A DNA stretch of 64,000 nucleotides from Streptomyces sp. NBC_01716 (GTDB taxonomy: Bacteria; Actinomycetota; Actinomycetes; Streptomycetales; Streptomycetaceae), in NCBI RefSeq assembly GCF_036248275.1, contig NZ_CP109181.1, forward strand, positions 8,370,001-8,434,000. The letters run 5' to 3'. Shown piece after piece: positions 49,120-58,108 of the stretch. Under the pieces are notes generated by a model that was not told the DNA's origin, searched no databases, and was given only the letters and a program-made list of their open reading frames with translations. The position numbers and the translations under genes were made by a program. The stretch's first letter is position 1, and every line of letters begins with the position of its first letter.

Positions 49120-49551
49120 ATGAGCAACGCGGACAAGGTCGAAAGGTTCGGAGTCCCCTGGGAGGAGAGTTACGGATACGCCCAGGCGGTCAAGCGCGGC
49201 GACACCATCTATCTCTCCGGCCAAGTGGCACACAGCGGAAAGAAACTCGTCGCCCCCGCGCCGGTCAATGACGACGGCCAGGTCACCGATTTCACCAACA
49301 TGGGCAGGCAGTTGCGCCAGTGCTATGCCAACGCGGCGGAGCTGCTGGGGCGTTTCGGCGCATCGCTGGACGACGTGGTCGAAGAAGTCCTCTACGTCGT
49401 GGACGCCGACGCGGGCGACGCCGCGGCGGGCCCGGTCCGCAAGGAAGCCTACGGCCGCCCGGACCCCATGGTGGCGAGCACCATGATCGGCACTTCACGG
49501 CTGGCCTTCCCGGAGCTGCTGGTCGAGGTGAAGTTCATCGCCCGGGTCTGA
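49120..49551 (+). CDS. RidA-family deaminase
   Basis: A 143-residue YjgF/YER057c/UK114 protein. RidA hydrolyses reactive enamines/imines made by PLP enzymes. Signatures are ESYGYAQAVKRGDTIYLSGQVAH and the C-terminal TSRLAFPELLVEVKFIA, whose Arg is probably the catalytic Arg of the subfamily. It lies 146 bases from the divergent AraC-type regulator (GGAG site before ATG), and a link between the two is likely. Confidence 0.88.
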   Translation: MSNADKVERFGVPWEESYGYAQAVKRGDTIYLSGQVAHSGKKLVAPAPVNDDGQVTDFTNMGRQLRQCYANAAELLGRFGASLDDVVEEVLYVVDADAGDAAAGPVRKEAYGRPDPMVASTMIGTSRLAFPELLVEVKFIARV

Positions 49552-49600
49552 GGGGCCGTATGGACCCGGGGTTGTCAGTGGTGGCTGGGATGCTGCACTG

Positions 49601-49867
49601 ATGGACGAGCTGATACGGCGGCGGGTGTACGGCGCCGACCACGATGATCCCGACCCCGGGCCACGCCCCGGCCGCGCGTACCGGGAGCTGTGCGCGGGCC
49701 CGTTGGACGGGCTGCTGCTTGATGTGACCGGCTGGACGGACGACGAGCTCGGCGCGGGAGCGTTGCTGGTCACGGAGATCGGAGCGTACGGCGCGGGAGG
49801 CCGCGCCGGTTACGGTCCGCGTGCCGGTGATCCGTGGCGATGGGACTGGGAGGGCGACAGCCCGTAA
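49601..49867 (+). CDS. Small conserved hypothetical protein
   Basis: An 88-residue acidic protein without a known domain. ATG 49601, 49 bases after the RidA gene, has only a weak ribosome binding site. Third codon positions are strongly GC-biased through the whole frame, which supports coding. The Gly/Ala/Tyr-rich tail (GAYGAGGRAGYGPRAGDPW) is low in complexity. It could be co-transcribed with RidA. Function unknown. Confidence 0.55.
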   Translation: MDELIRRRVYGADHDDPDPGPRPGRAYRELCAGPLDGLLLDVTGWTDDELGAGALLVTEIGAYGAGGRAGYGPRAGDPWRWDWEGDSP

Positions 49868-49983
49868 CCGCCGGGCTTCCAGGGGATTCGGCGTGGGCGG
49901 GCGCGTCCGGGAAAAGCTGCGTGGGGCTCGGAGCGGTGGTTCCGTGGAAATGTTGGCGCGCCCTGTCGGGAATCGAGGGAGCA

Positions 49984-51441
49984 ATGACTGAGACAACCCA
50001 GAGCCAAGGCAGTACCACCTACGACGTGGTCGTCCTCGGCGCCGGTCCCATCGGCCAGAACGTCACCGATCGCGCCCGCGCCGCCGGTCTCACCGTGGCC
50101 GTCGTGGAGCGTGAACTCGTCGGCGGCGAGTGTTCCTACTGGGCCTGCGTGCCCAGCAAGGCGCTCCTGCGGCCGGTGATCGCGGTCTCCGACACCCGCC
50201 GCGTCGACGGTGCGCGGCAGGCCGTCAGCGGCACGATCGACACGGGCCGGGTCTTCGCCCGCCGTAACCGCTACGTCACCGACTGGGACGACTCCGGGCA
50301 GGCCGAAGGGGTCAAGTCCATGGGCGCCGACCTCTTCCGCGGCCACGGCCGGATCGACGGCCCCCGCCGCGTCACGGTCACCCGCGACGACGGCGCACAC
50401 CTCACCCTCACCGCCCGGCACGCGGTCGCCGTCGCCACCGGCAGCCGGCCTGCCCTGCCCGACGTCCCCGGCCTTGAGGAATCCCGGCCCTGGACGAACC
50501 GGCAGGGCACGGACTCCAGCGCCGTGCCCGCCCGGCTCGCCATCGTCGGGGGCGGCGGGGTCGGTGTCGAGATGGCCACCCTCTGGCAGGGGCTGGGCTC
50601 CCGGGTCACCCTGCTGGCCCGCCGTCGTCTCATCCCCCGTATGGAACCCTTCGCGGGCGAACTGGTCGCGGGTAGCCTCACCGACGCCGGCGTCGACGTA
50701 CGCACCGGCGTGGAGCTCACCGCGCTGCGCCGGCCGGATCCCCGGGGGCCCGTGACGCTCACCCTCGACGACGGCGGCGAACTGGAGGGCGACGAGGTCA
50801 TGTTGGCCACCGGCCGCGCGCCCAACACCGACGACATCGGCCTCGACACGGTCGGTCTCACGCCCGGCGCCTGGCTGGACGTGGACACCACGTGCCTGGT
50901 CCGTGGCGCCGACGGCGGGTGGCTGTACGCGCTCGGCGACGTCAACCACCGCGCCCTTCTCACCCACCAGGGCAAGTACCAGGGCCGGACCGCGGGCGAC
51001 GCCATGGGCGCGCGTGCCGCCGGCCGCCCCCTGGACGACGCGCCGTGGGGCGACCACGCCACCACCGCGGACCAACACGCCGTGCCCCAGGTCTTCTTCA
51101 CCGACCCCGAAGCCGCCGCGGTCGGTCTGACCGCCCAGCAGGCGGCCGACGCCGGTCACCGCGTCAAGGCCGTCGACGTCGACTTCAACGCCGCGCAGGG
51201 CGCCAACCTCCATGCCGACGGCTACCAGGGCCACGCCCGGATGGTGGTCGACCTCGACCGGGACGTCCTCCTCGGAGTGACCTTCGTGGGCCCGGGGGTC
51301 AGCGAACTGCTCCACTCGGCGACCGTCGCCGTCGCCGCGGAGGTCCCGCTCAAACGGCTGAGGCACGCCATCGCCTGCTTCCCGGCGGTCAGCGAGATCT
51401 GGCTCTTCCTCCTCGCGGCCCACCACCGCGAACGCGCCTGA
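49984..51441 (+). CDS. Pyridine nucleotide-disulfide oxidoreductase (dihydrolipoamide dehydrogenase-like)
   Basis: A 485-residue flavoprotein beginning MTETTQSQG (ATG 49984). FAD site VVVLGAGPIGQNV, redox-active disulfide C50-SYWA-C55 in GGECSYWACVPSK, NAD(P) site VGGGGVGVEM, and a second FAD contact YALGDVNHRA. The C-terminal HPT/E active-site base is replaced: the matching segment reads CFPAVSEIW, so the usual His is a Phe. The mercuric-reductase N-terminal finger is absent. The missing His argues against normal lipoamide reduction; a quinone or other disulfide acceptor is possible. It directly abuts a truncated aldo/keto reductase. Confidence 0.85.
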   Translation: MTETTQSQGSTTYDVVVLGAGPIGQNVTDRARAAGLTVAVVERELVGGECSYWACVPSKALLRPVIAVSDTRRVDGARQAVSGTIDTGRVFARRNRYVTDWDDSGQAEGVKSMGADLFRGHGRIDGPRRVTVTRDDGAHLTLTARHAVAVATGSRPALPDVPGLEESRPWTNRQGTDSSAVPARLAIVGGGGVGVEMATLWQGLGSRVTLLARRRLIPRMEPFAGELVAGSLTDAGVDVRTGVELTALRRPDPRGPVTLTLDDGGELEGDEVMLATGRAPNTDDIGLDTVGLTPGAWLDVDTTCLVRGADGGWLYALGDVNHRALLTHQGKYQGRTAGDAMGARAAGRPLDDAPWGDHATTADQHAVPQVFFTDPEAAAVGLTAQQAADAGHRVKAVDVDFNAAQGANLHADGYQGHARMVVDLDRDVLLGVTFVGPGVSELLHSATVAVAAEVPLKRLRHAIACFPAVSEIWLFLLAAHHRERA

Positions 51442-52244
51442 GAAGGCGCCTGGCGACCAAGGTCGGCCGCCCGACCGGCGACGACCCCAACCAGCAGGGC
51501 ACCTCACGCCGCTGGATCGTCAAGGCCGTCGAGAACTCCCTGCGCCGCCTTCGGACCGACCACATCGACCTCTACCAGATCCACCGGCTCGACCCCACCA
51601 CCGACGTCGAGGAGACCCTCTCCGCCCTGACGGACCTGATCCGCAGCGGAAAGGTCCGTGCCATCGGAACGTCCACGGCGCCGGCGTCCGACATCGTCGA
51701 GGCCCAGTGGGTGGCCGAGCGGCGCGGCCTTGAGCGCTTCCGTACCGAGCAGCCGCCGTACTCCATCCTCAACCGCGGCATCGAGCGCGAGGTACTGCCC
51801 GTCACCCAGCGCTACGGCATGGGAACGCTCGTCTGGGGACCGTTCGCCCAGGGGCTTCTCACCGGCCGCGTCCGCAAGAACCAGGAGAACCACCTTCGCC
51901 GAGCCGGCCTGATCAAGCACCTCAGCGACGAGCGCCGCATCGACGCGGTCGAACAGCTCATCCCCATCGCCGCTCAGGCGGGCATGCCGATGACCCACCT
52001 CGCGATGGCGTTCACCATCGCCCACCCCGGCGTGACCAGCGCGCTCATCGGACCGCGCACCATGAGCCACCTCGACGACCTCCTCGACGGCCTCGACGTC
52101 GCTCTCGGCGACGACGTCCTCGACCAGATCGACAGGATCGTCCCGCCCGGCACCGAGATCGGCTCCCTTGACCAGGAGCATGTGTCCCCGGCCCTGCGCG
52201 ACGCGGCCCTGCGCCGCCGTCCCCTGAGCGAGCGCACCGCCTGA
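51441..52244 (+). pseudogene. 5'-truncated aldo/keto reductase
   Basis: The in-frame sequence from 51441 (RRRLATKVGRPTGDDPNQQ) matches the AKR family only from about residue 85-100 of normal members onward: HIDLYQIHRLDP, IRSGKVRAIGTST, YSILNRGIE, GTLVWGPFAQGLLTGR and a normal C-terminus. The N-terminal quarter, including the catalytic Asp and Tyr region, is missing, and no start codon with a ribosome binding site opens the frame. The break is exactly at the stop of the preceding flavoprotein gene, so a deletion or recombination fused the two. It is probably inactive and passively kept. Confidence 0.85.
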
Positions 52245-52287
52245 CCGCGGGCACCCGGCGGGCGACACTGTCGCTACGATCGCCGAT

Positions 52288-53028
52288 GTGCGCGCAAACA
52301 TCGTGGTCGCCGAAGACGACGTGAAACAGTCCGAGTTGGTGCGCCGTTACCTGGAGCACGAGGGACACACGGTCACCGTCGTCGGGGACGGCCGTGCGGC
52401 CCTTGAAGAGGTACGGCGCGGGGAATCCGACCTGCTCGTCCTCGACGTGATGATGCCCCGCACCGACGGCCTCGACGTGGTACGGATCCTGCGCGCCGAG
52501 TCCCGCGACGTGCTGGTGCTGATGCTGACGGCCCGCAGCACCGAGGACGATCTGCTGCTCTGTCTCGATCTGGGCGCGGACGACTACATGACGAAGCCGT
52601 TCAGCCCACGGGAGTTGGCGGCCCGGGTACGTACACTGCTGCGCCGCAACCGACGTTCCACCGGTCCCGCCCGCGCTGCCGCGCCGCCCGCCGACGACGA
52701 GGCGCTGTCCGTGGGCACGCTCAGGATCGACCAGGCCCGGCACGAGGTGTCGGTCGGGGGAGCGCCGGTCGTCTGCACCCCCGGCGAGTTCCGCATACTC
52801 GCCGCCATGGCCATGGAGCCCGAGCGGGTCTTCACCAGACAGCGGCTCCTGGAGGAACTGCATGGCTTCGACAAGTACATCAGTGATCGCACGGTCGACG
52901 TGCACATCATGAATCTGCGCAAGAAGATCGAGCACGCGCCGCGGAAACCGACCCGGCTGCTCACGGTGTTCGGCGTCGGCTACAAACTCACGGACCCCGC
53001 GAAGAACGCACGCCATGCCCGGCCCTGA
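52288..53028 (+). CDS. OmpR-type response regulator
   Basis: A 246-residue regulator. The receiver domain carries the phosphorylatable D53 (LVLDVMMPRTDG), the acidic pair near residue 10 (AEDD) and Lys in YMTKPF. The winged helix at about 145-240 is shown by FTRQRLLEELHG and SDRTVDVHIMNLRKKIE. GTG 52288 lies 7 bases after a -10-like TACGAT (52275-52280), so the transcript may be leaderless. It overlaps the sensor gene by 14 bases. Confidence 0.92.
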   Translation: MRANIVVAEDDVKQSELVRRYLEHEGHTVTVVGDGRAALEEVRRGESDLLVLDVMMPRTDGLDVVRILRAESRDVLVLMLTARSTEDDLLLCLDLGADDYMTKPFSPRELAARVRTLLRRNRRSTGPARAAAPPADDEALSVGTLRIDQARHEVSVGGAPVVCTPGEFRILAAMAMEPERVFTRQRLLEELHGFDKYISDRTVDVHIMNLRKKIEHAPRKPTRLLTVFGVGYKLTDPAKNARHARP

Positions 53029-55099
53029 ACAGCCGCTCTCGCAGCCGCGACCGCAGCGCCGGTGGCGGCGTCTGCGAGCACGTGCCAGGCCGCGCCCGCC
53101 GCTTCGCAGGAGTCTGCTCGGCAGACTGCTGACCGTGTCCGTACTGGTGGCCTCGTGCTCGGTCGCCGCCACCGCCTGGCTCGCGGTCCAGACGACCTCC
53201 GGGGCGATCCGCCAGGAGCAGGGGCAGGACCTCACCTCCGACGCGAAGATCTACGACACGCTGCTGGGGTACGCGGCAACTCACCCCGGCTGGGCGGGAG
53301 TCGAGGACACCGTGCGCGAACTGGCCGCCAAGTCCGAACGCCGGATCGCGCTGACCACCGAGGACCGGCGCCTTCTCTTCGACTCGGCGGGCGATTCCTC
53401 CGCCGGTACGGCCTCTGTCCCGCCCCTGCCCGCCCAGGCTTCGGCGGTTGTCGACCCGCTGTCCGTCGACACCGTGCTGGTGCCCGAGGCCGTGCCCGCA
53501 GGTGCGGACCGTGTCGATCCACGGGCGGTGGGCCCCTTCCTGCTCCCCGCGGCGGAACGTACCGAACTGCGGGAGACCACCGCCAGGAGCGTCGCGTGCC
53601 TGAGCGCGGTGGGCATCGCCGCAGACATGGTCGAGAGCCCGAGCGGGCGGCCCCGTATCGAGTTCGTCAGCAACGACACCGACCGCTCCCTGGAACTCAA
53701 GTGCCTGGCAGCCGAGTCGGGCACCACCCCGACCGAGAAGAAGGCCCTCGACGAGCTCGACGAACTGGCCGACGCCTGCCTGAAACGCCAGGGGCGTACG
53801 GGCGTGACCCTGAACCTGGACCTGTCCTGGGACCGGGGCCGCGACCAGGCGGGGATCGCCGAGCGGAAACCCGGCACCGGCACCGGCGTTGCCGAAACGC
53901 CGGGCGAAACACCGGCCGAACTGTCCGCCGCCGAGAAGATGCTGGCCGACAAGAAGAGGGCGGCCGAGGCCGCCGGCCCTCAGGACCAGGTGGCCGGAGC
54001 CCACGACAGCGCGTACGACCGGGCCATCGCCTCCTGCGTCGGCAGTGCCCGCCGCGAGCAGCTCACGGCCTATGTCGCCGCGCCCGCACTGCTGTTCATC
54101 GACGGCACCGACGCCGTCGGCGTGCCCGGCTTCGACCTCTCACCGGCCAACACCGCACGCATCGTCGGCGTCACGGCCCTCGTCCTGGCTCTCACCGTGG
54201 GTGCCTCGGTGATCGCCGGAGCCCGGCTCGTACGGCCCCTGCACGCTCTCACCGGCGCCGCACAGCGGATGCGGGACGGCCTGGACTCCGCACCGGTTCC
54301 GGTCGGCCCGGACAACGAGATCGGACGGCTGGCCGCCGCCTTCAACGACATGGCCGTACACCGCGCCCGGCTCGAAGAACAGCGCAAGGTGATGGTCAGC
54401 GATGTCGCCCACGAGTTGCGTACGCCGCTGAGCAACATCCGCGGCTGGCTGGAGGCGGCACAGGACGGACTGGCCGACCCCGACCCGGCGTTCGTCTCCT
54501 CCCTCCTGGAAGAGGCGGTGCAGCTCCAGCACATCATCGACGATCTCCAGGACCTGGGGGCGGCGGACGCGGGCGCGCTGCGCCTGCATCCGGAGCCGGT
54601 GCACGCCGGCGAACTCCTCGGCCAGGTGGTCGCGGCGTACCAGGGCCCGGCGGAGACCGCCGGGGTCGCGCTCACGGTCGCCCCGGCGGAGCCCGGCGGC
54701 CCCGGGCCGTCGCTGTACGCCGACCCCGTTCGGCTGCGCCAGGCCGTCAGCAATCTCGTCTCCAACGCCGTACGTCACACGCCGTCCGGGGGCCGGGTGA
54801 CGTTGCGTTCGTACGTGACCGGTGCCGGGGACGAGGTGGCGCTGGAGGTGGCCGACACCGGCACGGGCATCCCGGCGGAGGGCGTCGCCCATGTGTTCGA
54901 CCGCTTCTGGCGGGCGGAGAAGTCCCGCAACCGGAGCACCGGCGGCAGCGGCCTCGGCCTGGCGATCGTGCTCAAGCTCGCGGAGGCGCAGGGCGGTACG
55001 GCGGAGGTCGTGAGCACGGAGGGGCAGGGGTCGGTCTTCACCCTGCGGCTGCCGGCCGCGCCCCCGGACGGCCAGGACGCTCGCCCCGCCGCTCCCTGA
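53015..55099 (+). CDS. Sensor histidine kinase with large extracellular domain
   Basis: A 694-residue kinase. TM1 is about residues 40-60 (TVSVLVASCSVAATAWLAV), and a long extracellular part spans about 65-375, with two Cys-rich/charged halves (KCLAAESGTTPTEKK, then a low-complexity Glu/Ala/Lys helix). TM2 is about 380-405 (VTALVLALTVGASVIAGA). HAMP follows, then the H-box SDVAHELRTPLSN with H466, and an HATPase domain (N-box SNLVSNAVRHT, G1 VADTGTG, G2 GGSGLGLAI). Coupled to the response regulator; its downstream genes encode a membrane-anchored protein and a sortase, which suggests cell-envelope sensing. Confidence 0.9.
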   Translation: MPGPEQPLSQPRPQRRWRRLRARARPRPPLRRSLLGRLLTVSVLVASCSVAATAWLAVQTTSGAIRQEQGQDLTSDAKIYDTLLGYAATHPGWAGVEDTVRELAAKSERRIALTTEDRRLLFDSAGDSSAGTASVPPLPAQASAVVDPLSVDTVLVPEAVPAGADRVDPRAVGPFLLPAAERTELRETTARSVACLSAVGIAADMVESPSGRPRIEFVSNDTDRSLELKCLAAESGTTPTEKKALDELDELADACLKRQGRTGVTLNLDLSWDRGRDQAGIAERKPGTGTGVAETPGETPAELSAAEKMLADKKRAAEAAGPQDQVAGAHDSAYDRAIASCVGSARREQLTAYVAAPALLFIDGTDAVGVPGFDLSPANTARIVGVTALVLALTVGASVIAGARLVRPLHALTGAAQRMRDGLDSAPVPVGPDNEIGRLAAAFNDMAVHRARLEEQRKVMVSDVAHELRTPLSNIRGWLEAAQDGLADPDPAFVSSLLEEAVQLQHIIDDLQDLGAADAGALRLHPEPVHAGELLGQVVAAYQGPAETAGVALTVAPAEPGGPGPSLYADPVRLRQAVSNLVSNAVRHTPSGGRVTLRSYVTGAGDEVALEVADTGTGIPAEGVAHVFDRFWRAEKSRNRSTGGSGLGLAIVLKLAEAQGGTAEVVSTEGQGSVFTLRLPAAPPDGQDARPAAP

Positions 55100-55222
55100 T
55101 GCGATCGACATGACGCTCTGACAGCTTCTTCACAGGTGGCCGACAGCCTGGAGCCCTGCCCGGAACCTGACGCGATTCGGCGCCCAGGTACCACCGATTT
55201 CGGGCTGGAACTGGAGCTATAC

Positions 55223-55651
55223 ATGTCACATCGTCACTACCTGAGTCTCGCCGTCCTGCCGGCCGTCGTGGCCGGCGCGATGTTCGTCCCGGTCTCCACG
55301 GCCGTCGCCTCCGAAGCGGCCCAGAGGCCGTTCACGTCGGCGGCCGACGAGCCGCCCACCGACGCGAAGAAGGCGGCGGAGGACAAGGCCCTGGCGGAGA
55401 AGAAGGCCCAGGCCGCGAAGGAGGGCGGGCCGCGGGAACTCACCGCCGACGAGAAGGCGAAGCAGGATGCCGCGAAGAGGGCCTCGGCCGGCGAGAAGCC
55501 CGCCCCGAGGGGCGGCGTGGCCGCAGGCGAGGCCCCGGCCGCGGACAGCGGAACGACCACCCTCGTCGGCTCGGCCGCCGGAGCGCTGCTGCTCGCGGGC
55601 GCCGGCACCTTCGTGGTGCGCCGCCGCTCCGCCGGACGGCGCCAAGTCTGA
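55223..55651 (+). CDS. Small secreted membrane-anchored protein
   Basis: A 142-residue protein from ATG 55223 (CTGGAGC upstream). A signal peptide (about 1-32) leads to a highly charged Lys/Glu/Ala-rich helical middle (about 45-90) and a C-terminal hydrophobic helix with a basic tail (TTTLVGSAAGALLLAGAGTFVVRRRSAGRRQ). That layout, signal, charged spacer and C-terminal anchor with Arg stop signal, is typical of a sortase substrate, but no LPXTG or LAXTG motif is visible. It sits between a sensor kinase and a class F sortase. Confidence 0.65.
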   Translation: MSHRHYLSLAVLPAVVAGAMFVPVSTAVASEAAQRPFTSAADEPPTDAKKAAEDKALAEKKAQAAKEGGPRELTADEKAKQDAAKRASAGEKPAPRGGVAAGEAPAADSGTTTLVGSAAGALLLAGAGTFVVRRRSAGRRQV

Positions 55652-55762
55652 CCAGGCACGACAGTGGCGCCGTCCTTCGCCGGGCGGCGCCATCTCGCAA
55701 GTACCGAGGGTCCGTTCCGACGACAGGCCCCCAGTCCCACCGGTCCTGTTCTGGAGCCCCCT

Positions 55763-56362
55763 GTGTCCCCTGCCCGCGTCGCCCGCCTCACCACCGTCGT
55801 ACCCGCGGTCCTTGCCGTGCTGCTGACCGGCTGCTCGTCCGTACCCGGCACGGCCTCCGAGGACTCGGCCGCCCGCACCGGATCCGCTTCTCCCCGTACT
55901 CCGGCGGCGGTTGGACGGCCCGCGGCTCCGGTGGAGGTAGAGATCCCCTCCATCGGCGTGCGGAGTTCACTGATGGAGCTGGGTCTCAACACCGACGGTA
56001 CGGTCGAAGTGCCGCCGCCCGACAAGGGCATGACCGCCGGCTGGTACACCGGCGGTGCCGCGCCCGGTGAGGCCGGCGCCGCCGTCATCATCGGCCACAA
56101 CGACACCCGGTTCGGCAGGGCCGTCTTCCACGACCTCAAGAAGGTCACCAAAGGCGCGGACATCGTGGTCGGCAACAGCCTCGGGGAGTCCGCGCGGTTC
56201 ACCGTCACGGGCTCCGAGAGCGTCAGCAAGGATTCCTTCCCCACCGACAAGGTCTACGGCCCGACACGGGAGCACGCCCTGCGACTGATCACCTGTGACG
56301 GTGAGTTCGACGCCGAGGGCCACCCGGTGAACAACCTGATCGTCTACGCGACGCTGGACTGA
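55763..56362 (+). CDS. Class F sortase, probable lipoprotein
   Basis: A 199-residue sortase. GTG 55763 has GGAG at 7-base spacing, and earlier in-frame ATG 55664 would add a sequence with no signal. A lipobox LLTGC (C24) anchors it to the membrane. Active-site elements are H112 in IIGHNDT and C178 in LITCDGEF. No Arg follows the Cys; the C-terminus reads EGHPVNNLIVYATLD, so the catalytic Arg that family members use seems missing or provided by R174. The gene follows the membrane-anchored protein and two-component system and may attach or process that protein. Confidence 0.85.
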   Translation: MSPARVARLTTVVPAVLAVLLTGCSSVPGTASEDSAARTGSASPRTPAAVGRPAAPVEVEIPSIGVRSSLMELGLNTDGTVEVPPPDKGMTAGWYTGGAAPGEAGAAVIIGHNDTRFGRAVFHDLKKVTKGADIVVGNSLGESARFTVTGSESVSKDSFPTDKVYGPTREHALRLITCDGEFDAEGHPVNNLIVYATLD

Positions 56363-56364
56363 CG

Positions 56365-56392
56365 CCGCGATCACGGGACATGGCGATCGCGG
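56365..56392. terminator. Possible terminator between sortase and lipoprotein genes
   Basis: CCGCGATC (56365-56372) pairs with GATCGCGG (56385-56392) around a 12-base loop in the gap between the two convergent genes. Confidence 0.45.
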
Positions 56393-56420
56393 AAGGGACC
56401 GGGCCGGCCGGAATGCCGCG

Positions 56421-56999
56421 TCAGCCGGACACGATGTGCACGATCGCCGTACCGTTCTCGCCCGTCGCCACCTGGATCACCACGGCGTCGGGCTGCATGT
56501 CCGGCCGTTCGGCCGCACCGAGTCCGCCGCAGGAGTTTCCGCTGCCGTTGGGGCGCAGGACCGTGATGCAGCCCTGCCCCGGGCCGGTAGCCCCGCCCTT
56601 CGACCGGCCGTTGCCCGACTTGATCGTGTACTCGATCTTGTTCTTGCCGATCTCGGTCACGGACAGTGTCGCCGAACCGCTCTGCCCCTTGAACGGGAAC
56701 GTCACCGGCTCGCTCACCGCGATCTCGCAGTTGCCGTCCTCGCACGCCCCGACGTCACTCCCGTCCGCCGCCGACACCGACGGCCGCGCGGAAGTGGGCC
56801 GGGCGGAAGGGGACTTCGAGGTCCCGGGCTCGGCCGAGGGAGCCGTGTCGGCCCCACCCGTCCCGCCCGCCCCATCGGTCTTGTCGGAGCCGCTGCACCC
56901 GGCCACGGCCAGAGCTGCCAGCGCGGCGAGCGCGATGCCCGCTCGCCACCGGTTCGTACGCCGTCCTCGCGGCGTGCGTACGGAAGTCGTCGCGGTCAT
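56421..56999 (-). CDS. Hypothetical lipoprotein
   Basis: A 192-residue protein with lipobox AVAGC near residue 35 and a Ser/Pro/Thr/Gly-rich linker (about 40-75). A beta-rich mature domain follows with a Cys pair (VGACEDGNCEI) and a second pair (QGCITVLRPNGSGNSCGG), and repeated strands. No known family is recognised. It starts at ATG 56999 with GGGGGAAAG upstream. Confidence 0.7.
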   Translation of the reverse strand: MTATTSVRTPRGRRTNRWRAGIALAALAALAVAGCSGSDKTDGAGGTGGADTAPSAEPGTSKSPSARPTSARPSVSAADGSDVGACEDGNCEIAVSEPVTFPFKGQSGSATLSVTEIGKNKIEYTIKSGNGRSKGGATGPGQGCITVLRPNGSGNSCGGLGAAERPDMQPDAVVIQVATGENGTAIVHIVSG

Positions 57000-57212
57000 G
57001 ATCTTTCCCCCGTGTTCCGGTGTGCTGTGGTTCCGTGCCCGGCGGTCAGCCTCCAGCGTTCCCTGTCGCCGGCGTCGTCACGCACCGGACCCGCGAACGG
57101 AGGAACCAGCCCGGTGCCCCGACGCCCTCCCCGAGTGGCGTGACCTCCACGACCGGCTCAGCCTTGAGGACCGGCGGATCTCCCGCCACCATCCGAAAGG
57201 ACCGTGAGGACG

Positions 57213-58082
57213 ATGAAGGTCTTCATCACAGGCGGCTCCGGCTACCTCGGCCGCCCCACCATCCGGGCCCTGACCCGGCACGGCATCGAGGTGACGGCGC
57301 TCGCGCGCAGCGAGCACTCCGCGCGCACCGTGTCGGACCTGGGCGCCACCCCGGTCGCGGGGTCATTGAGCGACACCGACATCCTCCGGCGGGCGGCCGG
57401 TGAGGCCGACGGGGTGATCCAACTGGGGGTGGAGTACACCGAGGACACCGCCGGCATCGACCGCGCCGCGGCGGAGGCACTCCAGGACGGTGCGGGCAGC
57501 CGCCCGTACGTGCACACCGGCGGGGCGTGGGTGTACGGCGACACCGACGGGACCGGGGACGAGAACACCCCGATGAACCCGCCGCCCGTCACCGCCTGGC
57601 GGCTGGAGAACGAGAAGCGCGTGCTCGCCCGTGCCGAGACCGGGGGACGCCCCGTGGTGGTGATGCCAGGACTGGTCTACGGCTGTCACGGCGGGCTGTC
57701 GCAGGCGTACTTCGTCGAGCCGGGGCGGGCCGCCGGCGCCGTGCCTTCCATCGGGGACGGCTCCAACCACTGGGCCATCGTCCATGTGGACGACATCGCC
57801 GAGCTGTACGTCCTGGCGCTGAACGCCCCTGCGGGTTCCGTCTACATCGGTGCCGGCGGCCAGAACCCTCTGCTGGCGGACATCGTCCAGGCTCTCAGCC
57901 GGGCCGCCGGAGTCCCGGGGAAGATCGAGCCGCTGACCCTTGAGGAGGCCGTTCGGCGGATGGGTCCGATCGCGGAGGCGTTCGCGCTCGACCAGCAGCT
58001 CTCCGGCGACAGGGCCCGCCGTGAACTCGGCTGGGTGCCCACGCGTCTCGACGCTCTGACCGACATCGCCCAGGGCACCTGA
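57213..58082 (+). CDS. NAD-dependent epimerase/SDR (extended type)
   Basis: A 289-residue protein. ATG 57213 (GAGGACG, with AAAGGA further up) gives MKVFITGGSGYLGRP. GTG 57204 in frame adds three residues and would place its AAAGGA site only 2 bases away. The Rossmann loop TGGSGYLG is at 6-13, and a VHTGGAWVYGD strand follows. The HVDDIAELYVLAL and GYLGRP segments and length fit the extended/atypical SDR group of NAD-dependent epimerases. No regulator is adjacent; the substrate is not known. A short terminator follows (CCGGGC/GCCCGG, 58088-58102). Confidence 0.8.
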   Translation: MKVFITGGSGYLGRPTIRALTRHGIEVTALARSEHSARTVSDLGATPVAGSLSDTDILRRAAGEADGVIQLGVEYTEDTAGIDRAAAEALQDGAGSRPYVHTGGAWVYGDTDGTGDENTPMNPPPVTAWRLENEKRVLARAETGGRPVVVMPGLVYGCHGGLSQAYFVEPGRAAGAVPSIGDGSNHWAIVHVDDIAELYVLALNAPAGSVYIGAGGQNPLLADIVQALSRAAGVPGKIEPLTLEEAVRRMGPIAEAFALDQQLSGDRARRELGWVPTRLDALTDIAQGT

Positions 58083-58087
58083 ACGCC

Positions 58088-58102
58088 CCGGGCGCTGCCC
58101 GG
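58088..58102. terminator. Short hairpin between convergent genes
   Basis: CCGGGC (58088-58093) pairs with GCCCGG (58097-58102) around a 3-base loop. Weak but well placed. Confidence 0.4.
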
Positions 58103-58108
58103 CATCCG

